From NCBI GenBank assembly GCA_900313125.1, contig OMPZ01000175.1, forward strand, positions 1 through 6,026: a DNA stretch of 6,026 nt, written 5' to 3'. How positions within the stretch are numbered: position 1 is the stretch's first letter; each line of letters begins with the position of its first letter. This stretch comes from an uncultured Eubacteriales bacterium. Lineage in GTDB: Bacteria; Bacillota; Clostridia; Oscillospirales; Acutalibacteraceae. Positions 1 to 6,011 of this stretch are shown here, piece by piece. Position numbers and translations under genes: made by a program. The notes below the pieces were generated by a model. The model ran no database searches and had not been told where the DNA came from. It saw only the letters and a list, made by a program, of their open reading frames with translations.

Positions 1-1814
1 ACGTAATTTATGGACTTGCCCATATCGGCTGTTTTAAGAGCGTAGCAGTTTTTAAAAACGCTCGAACCCATACCCTTGAGGGAATCCGGCAGCTTAACGC
101 TCTCGAGCGCATCACATTTATAAAATGCCCCGGTTCCGATATACTCTACCGAGTTTCCAAAGCTTACATTCTTAAGCGCAGAACATTCCCTGAACGCAGT
201 TTCGCCAATGTACTTGACCGAATTACCCATCGTAACGCTTTCGAGATTATTACAGCCCGAGAAAGCGTCTGCCGCTATCGTCACAACAGAGTCGGGGATA
301 GTAACGCTTTTTATATCATCATTATGATTAAAAACATCGAAGTTGATAGTCTTAACGTTATCGGGAATAACAACGTTTTCCTCATTCTCGCCCGTCTCTC
401 TGTCGTGGCCATTATATTTGATGAGGATACCGTCACCGGCGACTATAAACTTGCTGCTTCGCATCCAGGTGCAGGAGCCAAACGCATAGTTTCCGATATA
501 CGTTACCGTTTCGGGGATCTTTACGTCAATAAGATCATTCAGCGATGAAAATGTGCGGGCTTCTATTCTCGTTACGGAGGAAGGGATAACAAGATCGGTT
601 ATCCATGACACATCAACATCATACGCTTTCCGCTCTTCGTCGTCTGTATACGGACTGGTCGCAAACGCGGTAGCCGAGATGGTCTTAACGGTATCGGGGA
701 TAGTTACACTATAACGATTTTCGTCGTATCCGTACTTGTCCTGTGAAACAAACGACGGAGTCTCGGGCTTTGTGCCCTTGAATGCGATGAGAACGCCGTC
801 GCCGCCGATGATGAAATCGCCGGAGTAGTCGCGCTGCCACGGTGTTTCAAAGAAAGCGTCGTAACCCACCTTAGTCACGGTTGACGGGATATTTACGCTT
901 GCAAGCGACGTACACTTACGGAAAGCGTTTTCACCGATAGTTTCAAGGCCCTCGGGAAGAACGATCTTTTCGATAGCTCTGTCGTTGCAGAAGGCTTCAG
1001 AATTGATCGACTTAACGGCAGACGGGATATTTACCGTTTTAAGATTTGTACATTTAAAAAACGTTTTGCTGTCGATAGTTTCAAGACCTTCCGGGAGCTT
1101 TACGCTTTCAAGCGCCTCGCAGTAACGGAAAGCATACGAGCCGAGAGTTTTTACGGAACCGGGCAGCTCGATCTTTTTAAGCGACGTGCAGTTTTCAAAA
1201 GCACGGTTGCCTATCTCCTCAACGCCCGAGGGAATATTGATCTCTTCAAGAGCCTTACAGTCCAAGAAAGCCGAGCTGCCTATTTCCTTGATGGTATCCG
1301 GCAGGGTAACCTTCTTTATAGTATACTCATAATAACTTTCCTCTTTCTTATAGGCAGGGCAGGTAAAACAGTCGTTGTAGATCCTGGTTACCTTTTTGCC
1401 GCCGACCTCAGCCGGGATAACAACGCTTTCGTCGTCCTTGTTCGCCTTCATAAGGTGAACAACTGAAAGCGTATCATCGTCAGCATTCAAGCGGTACTGG
1501 AAATTTGTGAAGTGCCCCGATACCTTATACCCGTCTATCTCGGTAGGAAATTCGGGGATATCATCTGTGTACCCTAAAGCATACGCGTAAATGTACGCCG
1601 TACCGTCGGACTGAATAACGTATTGGAATTTTGGACTGCCGGTAGTTAAATGAGTTCTGCCTGTATTGCTGCCGTAATCATACACTTCAGTATGCGTCTT
1701 ACCCGAAGCTTCGGGCAGGTTCTCCGCCGCCTCAGCCGAAAGCGCAGTACCCGCCGCGCCAAGGCACATTACCGCGGCGACAAACATCGCCGTGATCCGT
1801 TTTTTCATTTTCAT
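1..1814 (-). CDS. Secreted BspA-type leucine-rich repeat protein (3' end beyond window)
   Basis: This reading frame is open from an ATG at 1812-1814 to the window edge, giving 604 complete codons with no stop. The N-terminus is a Sec signal peptide: basic KMKKR, a hydrophobic stretch at about residues 7-26, and likely cleavage near residue 26 (TALS/A) or 29 (AEA/A). Residues 30-165 form a non-repeat domain. From residue 171 there are 23-residue LRR_5/BspA units of the pattern IPxxVxxIGxxAFxxCxxLxxVx. Six are contiguous at 171-308 and five are contiguous at 483-597, with a sixth cut by the window edge. Between the blocks lie longer units with matching inserts FIIGGDGVLIAFKG (334-347) and FIVAGDGILIKYNG (456-469). 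Proteins of this family are exported or surface-bound and often bind host or environmental ligands; the ligand here is unknown. Any C-terminal anchor, dockerin or sorting signal would be off-window. It stands alone and divergent from the next gene. Met1 is chosen over Met3 because it sits 6 bases from the ribosome binding site. Confidence 0.93.
   Translation of the reverse strand, partial: MKMKKRITAMFVAAVMCLGAAGTALSAEAAENLPEASGKTHTEVYDYGSNTGRTHLTTGSPKFQYVIQSDGTAYIYAYALGYTDDIPEFPTEIDGYKVSGHFTNFQYRLNADDDTLSVVHLMKANKDDESVVIPAEVGGKKVTRIYNDCFTCPAYKKEESYYEYTIKKVTLPDTIKEIGSSAFLDCKALEEINIPSGVEEIGNRAFENCTSLKKIELPGSVKTLGSYAFRYCEALESVKLPEGLETIDSKTFFKCTNLKTVNIPSAVKSINSEAFCNDRAIEKIVLPEGLETIGENAFRKCTSLASVNIPSTVTKVGYDAFFETPWQRDYSGDFIIGGDGVLIAFKGTKPETPSFVSQDKYGYDENRYSVTIPDTVKTISATAFATSPYTDDEERKAYDVDVSWITDLVIPSSVTRIEARTFSSLNDLIDVKIPETVTYIGNYAFGSCTWMRSSKFIVAGDGILIKYNGHDRETGENEENVVIPDNVKTINFDVFNHNDDIKSVTIPDSVVTIAADAFSGCNNLESVTMGNSVKYIGETAFRECSALKNVSFGNSVEYIGTGAFYKCDALESVKLPDSLKGMGSSVFKNCYALKTADMGKSINY
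3..1304 (-). repeat. 69-bp period array encoding LRR_5 units
   Basis: The coding sequence repeats with a 69-base (23-codon) period. Units begin at residues 171, 194, 217, 240, 263 and 286, and again at 483, 506, 529, 552, 575 and 598. Units between 309 and 482 are longer because of inserts. The protein pattern is regular (IP or LP start, IG, AF, C, L). DNA conservation is partial, strongest in the segment encoding ESVKLP, so this is an old diverged protein repeat rather than a recent tandem duplication. The last unit is cut by the window edge. Confidence 0.9.
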
Positions 1815-1820
1815 GGTTGA

Positions 1821-1827
1821 CCTCCTT
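1821..1827 (-). promoter_or_regulatory. Ribosome binding site of the LRR gene
   Basis: On the minus strand this reads AAGGAGG, a full match to the anti-Shine-Dalgarno sequence, six bases before the ATG at 1814. It favours that ATG over the second in-frame ATG two codons later, which would be 12 bases away. Confidence 0.9.
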
Positions 1828-1882
1828 AAAACTAATAAAAAATTTTGTTACACACAGACAGCAAGCATTTCTGTCAAAAGAT

Positions 1883-1911
1883 ATTATACCATTTACATTT
1901 AAAAAAATCAA
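1883..1911 (-). promoter_or_regulatory. Proximal sigma-A type promoter of the LRR gene
   Basis: On the minus strand TTGATT (1906-1911) is followed after 17 bases by TATAAT (1883-1888), preceded by TGG, which makes an extended -10 (TGnTATAAT). Transcription would start near 1876 and give a leader of about 60 bases before the ATG at 1814. The leader contains a weak 5-bp inverted repeat (GACAG/CTGTC, 1857-1875). This is the strongest candidate promoter for the LRR gene. Confidence 0.8.
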
Positions 1912-1948
1912 CTTTTTTCCACTATGTCATCGCAATTACCAGTATAAA

Positions 1949-1977
1949 ATTATAGTTGGCAGAAAAACGTCGGTCAA
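1949..1977 (-). promoter_or_regulatory. Distal sigma-A type promoter, tandem to the LRR gene promoter
   Basis: On the minus strand TTGACC (1972-1977), a 17-base spacer and TATAAT (1949-1954) form a second near-consensus promoter 66 bases upstream of the proximal one and facing the same way. No gene starts between the two, so it would give a longer leader (about 125-130 bases) on the same LRR transcript. Function is inferred from sequence only. Confidence 0.6.
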
Positions 1978-2048
1978 CGATTATTGTATTACCCCGCATA
2001 ATATAATCAGGCGTGCATTGAACGACCTAAAACCGCGCAATTAAAAGC

Positions 2049-2078
2049 TTGACATTTTTATACATATAGAATTACAAT
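2049..2078 (+). promoter_or_regulatory. Sigma-A type promoter of the 553-aa gene
   Basis: A consensus -35 TTGACA (2049-2054) is followed after 18 bases by TACAAT (2073-2078), which has one mismatch to the -10 consensus. Transcription would start near 2085, leaving about 29 bases before the ATG at 2114. The AT-rich flanks fit a constitutively readable promoter. I see no clear operator palindrome over it. Confidence 0.75.
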
Positions 2079-2096
2079 AATTATAAATAAAACCGC

Positions 2097-2105
2097 AAAG
2101 GAGGG
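2097..2105 (+). promoter_or_regulatory. Ribosome binding site of the 553-aa gene
   Basis: AAAGGAGGG lies 8 bases upstream of the ATG at 2114 and fixes that start codon. Confidence 0.88.
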
Positions 2106-2113
2106 CAGCAGCA

Positions 2114-3775
2114 ATGGCGGACATCAGCGAGGAAGCGATATTATATCTGTACAAAAGGATCGCCGCTATACAGGATTTCGTTGAAAGGAACAAAATATCA
2201 CACCGATACATAAGGAAACAGACGGGGCTTCCGATGAGCCGTATAAATAAAATTTTAAGCATATACGACACGGACCTTATCGACCTGAAAATAAATTACG
2301 ATAAATACCAAAAGGATATATACGCGCTTGAGTGCTTCATGGAAAGAGAGAGGTTCAATCATGAGATAACCTTCGGCTTTCATAAGCTGCCTGCCGATGA
2401 ATTTGAGGAGCTTTTCAACAAGGTCTACGAAGAGGTGGGGTGGAGAAATAAGCAAACGCTGACCGAAGAGGCAAAAAAAACGCTGCATAACTGGTACTAC
2501 TCATTCACAGCTATGCCGACGAGATTAAACTCAAAGGGGCAGGTCGTGCCCTGGGAGCCGGATCAGAGCTTCAGATGGTATGTATTCGGTAATTACCCTC
2601 TCGACAAGCAGAGTGATATCATGGAAGCTTACTACCGGATGCGGGATATCAGCGGCAGGAAATATGGTTTACAGCGCGAAATACAAACGCTGAGTAAGGA
2701 ATTTCAGTTCCAAAACAGCGATCAAGGCTCCGAAACAAATGCCGAACAGCTCGAACAGATAAAGGAACGCATCAAAAAATGCAGGCAGGAGCTGAGGCAC
2801 GTCAATTACATATTGGAAAACGGCGACCCGTCCATAAAGTGCAGCAGAGAAGCGATAGAAGCCGAAAAGCAGCACAACTATTTCATCTATTTTCGCTACG
2901 ACTTTTCCGAAAGGGCAAAGAAAAATGTAAGCGGTATGGATTATCACAAGCTCTCACACGAAAGAATAAGGGAGCTTACGGCGGATCAGCAAAAGGCTTT
3001 CCTCAGCGTGCTGCATAAAAGATGCTTTGGCAAGCGCAGACATCTTATGCCCGAGCATTTCGGCACCGGCATTTATCTTACAGAGATGAATATCAGCTCA
3101 CCTCATTATTCATACAATTGGGTAGAGAACAAGAAAAAATACAAGCCCGGCGACACGCTGCCCGAAACGAGCATATCAGACCCCATCAGAGAGTATATCT
3201 CCGGGCACAGCAGAGTTTTTCTTGAGCTTAAGTATTGCCATTTTATAAATGATGTCCGAGGAATACTTGATATGCTTTCGCCGGAGGTAGCGGAGCAGCT
3301 GATACTTCATATAAAAAAATATTCAGATCGGCATCTGCATTTGAAAATGGAAGGCAATAGCTTCTTAAAAAGACTCGATTCCGAAAAGGAAAGAAATTTC
3401 TACAAAACGATCGCGGAATATATTGACCTTTTTTCCGATAAAGAACCGTTCGGCAAAGGCCGCAGCTACAGCAGCGCGCAGCTTTACAGGCTTTTGTACG
3501 AAATATGCGAAAGCTCAGACGGACAATACAGCTTTAGTATAGATGCTGTACTTGAATTAAAAAAGAAACTGCTTTACACATCGGAGGATTGGTTTCTGGA
3601 GCTTCAGCTTTACATCTATGGTACATACTGGAGCTACTCTACTTTAAAGCCCATATTAAGAGAGCTTCTGCAAGCGCAGAAGGATAAGGGGATAGATCCT
3701 CCGAAAGGCTTGGAGGAATACTTAGAACCGGAAAAAGAAACGGAAATGGACTTCGGCTATGACCTTGAGCTTTAA
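2114..3775 (+). CDS. Uncharacterised 553-aa cytoplasmic protein with possible N-terminal helix-turn-helix
   Basis: I do not recognise this family. The start is supported by a full ribosome binding site and the promoter just upstream. There is no signal peptide or membrane segment. Residues about 20-52 (ISHRYIRKQTGLPMSRINKI within them) have the spacing of a helix-turn-helix, which would imply DNA binding, but this is weak. Residues about 84-180 are aromatic-rich with many Trp and Tyr. Residues about 185-235 are a charged, Gln/Glu-rich helical segment that could form a coiled coil. The C-terminal half (about 355-525) looks mainly helical and ends in a very acidic tail with EPEKETEMDF. I see no Walker, protease, nuclease or methylase motif that I would defend. 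It is transcribed alone, between its own promoter and a strong terminator. It looks AT-richer than the clpP-like operon downstream. It could be a regulator with a large sensor or scaffold region, or an accessory-element protein of unknown role. Confidence 0.88.
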   Translation: MADISEEAILYLYKRIAAIQDFVERNKISHRYIRKQTGLPMSRINKILSIYDTDLIDLKINYDKYQKDIYALECFMERERFNHEITFGFHKLPADEFEELFNKVYEEVGWRNKQTLTEEAKKTLHNWYYSFTAMPTRLNSKGQVVPWEPDQSFRWYVFGNYPLDKQSDIMEAYYRMRDISGRKYGLQREIQTLSKEFQFQNSDQGSETNAEQLEQIKERIKKCRQELRHVNYILENGDPSIKCSREAIEAEKQHNYFIYFRYDFSERAKKNVSGMDYHKLSHERIRELTADQQKAFLSVLHKRCFGKRRHLMPEHFGTGIYLTEMNISSPHYSYNWVENKKKYKPGDTLPETSISDPIREYISGHSRVFLELKYCHFINDVRGILDMLSPEVAEQLILHIKKYSDRHLHLKMEGNSFLKRLDSEKERNFYKTIAEYIDLFSDKEPFGKGRSYSSAQLYRLLYEICESSDGQYSFSIDAVLELKKKLLYTSEDWFLELQLYIYGTYWSYSTLKPILRELLQAQKDKGIDPPKGLEEYLEPEKETEMDFGYDLEL

Positions 3776-3787
3776 TTTATAATACCC

Positions 3788-3823
3788 AAAAAAACAGACG
3801 GCATTTTCGCTGTCTGTTTTTTT
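3788..3823 (+). terminator. Intrinsic terminator after the 553-aa gene
   Basis: The layout is A7, CAGACGGC, loop ATTTTC, GCTGTCTG, T7. The 8-bp stem has one G-T wobble, and the flanking A and T runs can extend it. It begins 12 bases after the stop codon. The symmetry means it could work on both strands, though no minus-strand gene ends here. It separates the 553-aa gene from the clpP-like operon. Confidence 0.92.
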
Positions 3824-3826
3824 CGT

Positions 3827-3900
3827 TCCAAAACGGCTCCAAAAAAATTTCGATTTGGAATAATTTTGTCAAGCGGCACAGGTCCAATTTCCTGTATAAT
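3827..3900 (+). promoter_or_regulatory. Probable promoter region of the clpP-like/virD4-like operon
   Basis: An exact TATAAT lies at 3895-3900, 41 bases before the ATG. The hexamer 17 bases upstream (AGCGGC) is a poor -35, and a better TTGTCA (3866-3871) is 23 bases away, which is too far. Upstream are TCCAAAA at 3827-3833 and 3838-3844 (11 bp apart), TTGGA at 3855-3859 and TCCAATT at 3883-3889. TTCCAAA (3826-3832) and TTTGGAA (3854-3860) also form an exact 7-bp inverted repeat. A good -10 with a poor -35 and repeated boxes would fit control by an activator, but this is inference. Confidence 0.45.
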
Positions 3901-3927
3901 ATGATCACAGCAAAAAAGCAGCAGCAG

Positions 3928-3934
3928 AAAGGAG
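3928..3934 (+). promoter_or_regulatory. Ribosome binding site of the clpP-like gene
   Basis: AAAGGAG lies 7 bases before the ATG at 3942 and supports that start, which also gives the expected ClpP N-terminus. Confidence 0.85.
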
Positions 3935-3941
3935 CACTAAC

Positions 3942-4523
3942 ATGAAACTACCCGATAAGATCTACACAGAAAGCGCGAGCGGAGGCAAGGAGTTTGACCT
4001 CGCTGCCCTCCACGCCGAACGCGGCGTTATTTTCCTCAGCGGAGATATTACCACAAGCACAGCGCTGAGCTTTGCGTCTGTAATGAAATACCTGCAGGAC
4101 GAAGAAAAGAAGGTGACGATCTACCTGAACTCCCCCGGCGGCGAGGTAACGGCAGGGCTGATGATCTACGACATCATACAAAGCTACCCGTATGATCTGA
4201 AGATCGTATGCACCGGCATTGCCGCGAGCATGGGCGCGATCATCTTAGCCGGCGGCAGAAAGGACAGACGCTTTATCCTCCCCCACTCCAAGGTCATGAT
4301 CCACGAACCGCTGATATCAAACGGCTTCGGCGGCTCGGCAACGACGATCGAGCAGAAGGCGCAGATCATACTTGACGTAAAGCAGCAGCTCAACGAGATA
4401 CTCGCAAAGCACACCGGCAAATCGCTCAAGGATATCGACAAGGCGACCGCTTTCGACAATTTCATGACTGCGGAAGAAGCCGTGCGCTTCGGCATCTGCG
4501 ACGCCATAGCCACAATATATTAA
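3942..4523 (+). CDS. ClpP-family serine peptidase (S14), accessory paralogue
   Basis: The 193-residue protein has the full ClpP fold order. Residues 31-34 (FLSG) match the usual FLSG or MLSG, 61-67 (YLNSPGG) are the strand and oxyanion glycines, and 91-98 (TGIAASMG) carry the nucleophile Ser96. Residues 114-124 (PHSKVMIHEPL) carry His121, and 172-187 (DNFMTAEEAVRFGICD) carry Asp172. The triad is therefore complete and at near-standard spacing. Family knowledge: ClpP assembles into two stacked heptameric rings that degrade proteins fed by an AAA+ unfoldase such as ClpX or ClpA/C. The length matches mature housekeeping ClpP, but the N-terminal gate region (residues 1-30) and the helix after it diverge. 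No clpX or tig lies beside it; the next gene, 45 bases on, encodes a VirD4-like ATPase. I therefore read it as an accessory copy rather than the housekeeping gene and give no numbered symbol. A phage capsid-maturation S14 protease is possible but less likely, as no phage gene is present. Confidence 0.9.
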   Translation: MKLPDKIYTESASGGKEFDLAALHAERGVIFLSGDITTSTALSFASVMKYLQDEEKKVTIYLNSPGGEVTAGLMIYDIIQSYPYDLKIVCTGIAASMGAIILAGGRKDRRFILPHSKVMIHEPLISNGFGGSATTIEQKAQIILDVKQQLNEILAKHTGKSLKDIDKATAFDNFMTAEEAVRFGICDAIATIY

Positions 4524-4554
4524 GGGCACCTCTAAGACGATGAGATCTGACAGC

Positions 4555-4561
4555 AAGGAGG
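4555..4561 (+). promoter_or_regulatory. Ribosome binding site of the virD4-like gene
   Basis: AAGGAGG lies 7 bases before the ATG at 4569, inside the 45-base gap after the clpP-like stop codon. I see no terminator or good promoter in that gap, so the two genes are probably co-transcribed but independently translated. Confidence 0.87.
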
Positions 4562-4568
4562 AATACAA

Positions 4569-5903
4569 ATGAATAACAACCACTTCTATTTTGACAGCAT
4601 TTACAGCCCCAACGAAAAATACGAAAAGCCCTTCTTCATCAAGCCCGAGTTTGAAACGCGGCTTTTCAACGACTCCGATTTCATATTTTCAAAGGACTCC
4701 CGACGGCAGCTCGACGATTTCGTCACACAGCTCAACAACAACGTGATCGTAATGGGAACGAGCGGCTGCGGCAAGACGACGAGATTCGTCGATCCGAATA
4801 TCCGACAGGCGGTAGGCAGCATAATAGCCTCCGACCCGAAGGGGAACCTCGTGAAAAAGCACGGGCGTTTTTTGGAGGAGGAGGGCTACCACGTCCTCGT
4901 GATGGATTTTCAGCACCCCGAGCGATCTGTTCGGTGGAATCCTCTCGCCCTGGCGAAAACGACGCAGGATATCCTGAGGATATCAAACGCGATAACCTAC
5001 GACTACGGCGAGGGGCAGCACAGCTACGACCCCTTCTGGGATCAGAACACCGTCATGCTGATAAACGCTCTCGTCGGCTATATGCTCGAAACAGGGTACG
5101 AGCCTGTAAATTTTCAAAGTCTGATCTCGCTGCTTCACGAGGGCGAACGCTTTTCCAGATTGACATTTGAAAACGGCGTGAGACGTTCTTCCGAAAACTG
5201 CTCAAAGCTTCGCGATCGTTTTGACAAGCTGAAGGAAAAGAATCCCGAAAGCTGGGCGTGCGAGCAGTTTTACAACGTAGATTCCGCCGCCGAGAGAACG
5301 TTCGGCACGGTAAGAACGTGCGTTGCCGCGAAATTCGCAAACTACACCACAAAGGAGATAGCGCAGATGATGTCGGCAAACGAGATAGATTTCGATAAGC
5401 TCGCGCAGGAAAAATTCGCGCTGTTTATCCTTCAAAGCGACTGCGACCGCTCTATGGACGGTCTTGTAAACCTGTTTATCTCGCAGGCGATAAACAGTCT
5501 CTGCGCCTTTGCGGACAGATGCGAAAACAACCGCCTGCCGATACCCGTTCGCTTCTTCCTCGACGACTACGGCGCAACGACTGTCATCGACAACCTCGAC
5601 ACGATCATTTCAACTATCCGCTCCCGCGCGATCTCCGTTTCGCTCATTCTCCAGTCCGAGTCTCAGCTCAAGAAGGGCAGGGCGGGCACCGATAAAACGA
5701 TACTCTCCAACTGCGACACCTACATATACATGGGCGGCAACGACATCGAAACGGCGCAGGCAGTCAGCATTCGCTGCAACAAGCCGCTTGAACAGGTGCT
5801 GTATATGCCCGTGGGGCACTGCTGGGTGTTCGAGCGCGGCAAAAAGCCTGTGTTTTCCGAAACGGCGGAGAGGATAGAGCTTGAGCACGAAAAGCTGTTA
5901 TAA
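4569..5903 (+). CDS. VirD4/TraG-like conjugative coupling ATPase, soluble form without membrane anchor
   Basis: Coupling proteins are hexameric ATPases that bring relaxase-bound DNA, or protein substrates, to a type IV secretion channel. Evidence here: Walker A GTSGCGKT at residues 63-70; the family motif DPKGNLV at 89-95 followed by VMDFQHPERS and the NPL signature (124-126); a helical insertion at about 130-265 in the place of the all-alpha domain; Walker B FLDDYG at 330-335; a SLILQSESQL sensor motif at 358-367; and NCDTYIYMGG at 381-390. Walker B has Asp (D333) where VirD4 and TraG normally have Glu. Classical members are about 500-700 residues with N-terminal transmembrane helices. This one has 444, starts directly with a polar leader and shows no hydrophobic helix, so it should be cytoplasmic unless anchored by a partner. 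The ribosome binding site and a preceding stop in the spacer argue against a missed upstream membrane segment. It follows the ClpP-like gene. No relaxase or VirB4 is in the window. Confidence 0.9.
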   Translation: MNNNHFYFDSIYSPNEKYEKPFFIKPEFETRLFNDSDFIFSKDSRRQLDDFVTQLNNNVIVMGTSGCGKTTRFVDPNIRQAVGSIIASDPKGNLVKKHGRFLEEEGYHVLVMDFQHPERSVRWNPLALAKTTQDILRISNAITYDYGEGQHSYDPFWDQNTVMLINALVGYMLETGYEPVNFQSLISLLHEGERFSRLTFENGVRRSSENCSKLRDRFDKLKEKNPESWACEQFYNVDSAAERTFGTVRTCVAAKFANYTTKEIAQMMSANEIDFDKLAQEKFALFILQSDCDRSMDGLVNLFISQAINSLCAFADRCENNRLPIPVRFFLDDYGATTVIDNLDTIISTIRSRAISVSLILQSESQLKKGRAGTDKTILSNCDTYIYMGGNDIETAQAVSIRCNKPLEQVLYMPVGHCWVFERGKKPVFSETAERIELEHEKLL

Positions 5904-5969
5904 TACTGATCTCTGATTAAAAGCTTTAAAAGGATTTTCAAGGATAATTTTTGCAAGACAAGGAAGAGG

Positions 5970-6011
5970 GGTGCGGGTCTCCGGTGGAGACCTCGACGAA
6001 GTCGAAGCACC
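5970..6011 (+). other. Compact structured block: two perfect hairpins closed by an outer stem
   Basis: GGTCTCC (5976-5982) pairs with GGAGACC (5986-5992) around loop GGT. Immediately next, TCGAC (5993-5997) pairs with GTCGA (6001-6005) around loop GAA. GGTGC (5970-5974) pairs with GCACC (6007-6011) and encloses both, leaving only G5975 and A6006 unpaired, the shape of a three-way junction. No T-run follows on either strand, so it is not an ordinary intrinsic terminator. It starts 67 bases after the virD4-like stop. It could be an RNA leader or processing element, a dispersed palindromic repeat, part of an origin of transfer, or a piece of a larger RNA continuing past the window (bases 6012-6026 are GC-rich, with palindrome GCCGGC). 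Its identity is unknown to me. Confidence 0.55.

Noticed and set aside
324..548. Open frame of 74 codons on the plus strand
   Set aside because: It is antisense to the LRR gene, where the repeat coding pattern is unbroken on the minus strand.
2002..2007. Additional plus-strand TATAAT as a promoter for the 553-aa gene
   Set aside because: No acceptable -35 lies 16-18 bases upstream, while the TTGACA/TACAAT pair at 2049-2078 is much better and closer to the start.
1817..2044. Open frame of 75 codons on the plus strand in the divergent intergenic region
   Set aside because: It has no ribosome binding site, starts inside the LRR gene's ribosome binding region, and overlaps two minus-strand promoters. 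Its composition is that of AT-rich non-coding DNA.
3942..4523. ClpP-like gene as a phage capsid-maturation protease
   Set aside because: There is no portal, terminase or capsid gene nearby, and the length and motif spacing follow true ClpP closely. It remains a minor possibility.
5509..5877. Open frame of 122 codons in another plus-strand frame within the virD4-like gene, and several antisense frames there
   Set aside because: The VirD4 motifs run through this region in the main frame. The alternative is rich in Arg, Ser and Thr, typical of a shadow frame in GC-rich coding sequence, and lacks a ribosome binding site.
5971..5975. GTGCG as the 5' end of a group II intron
   Set aside because: The five-base match is weak on its own. 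The following bases do not resemble the domain I sequences I know, and no reverse transcriptase or domain V is in the window.
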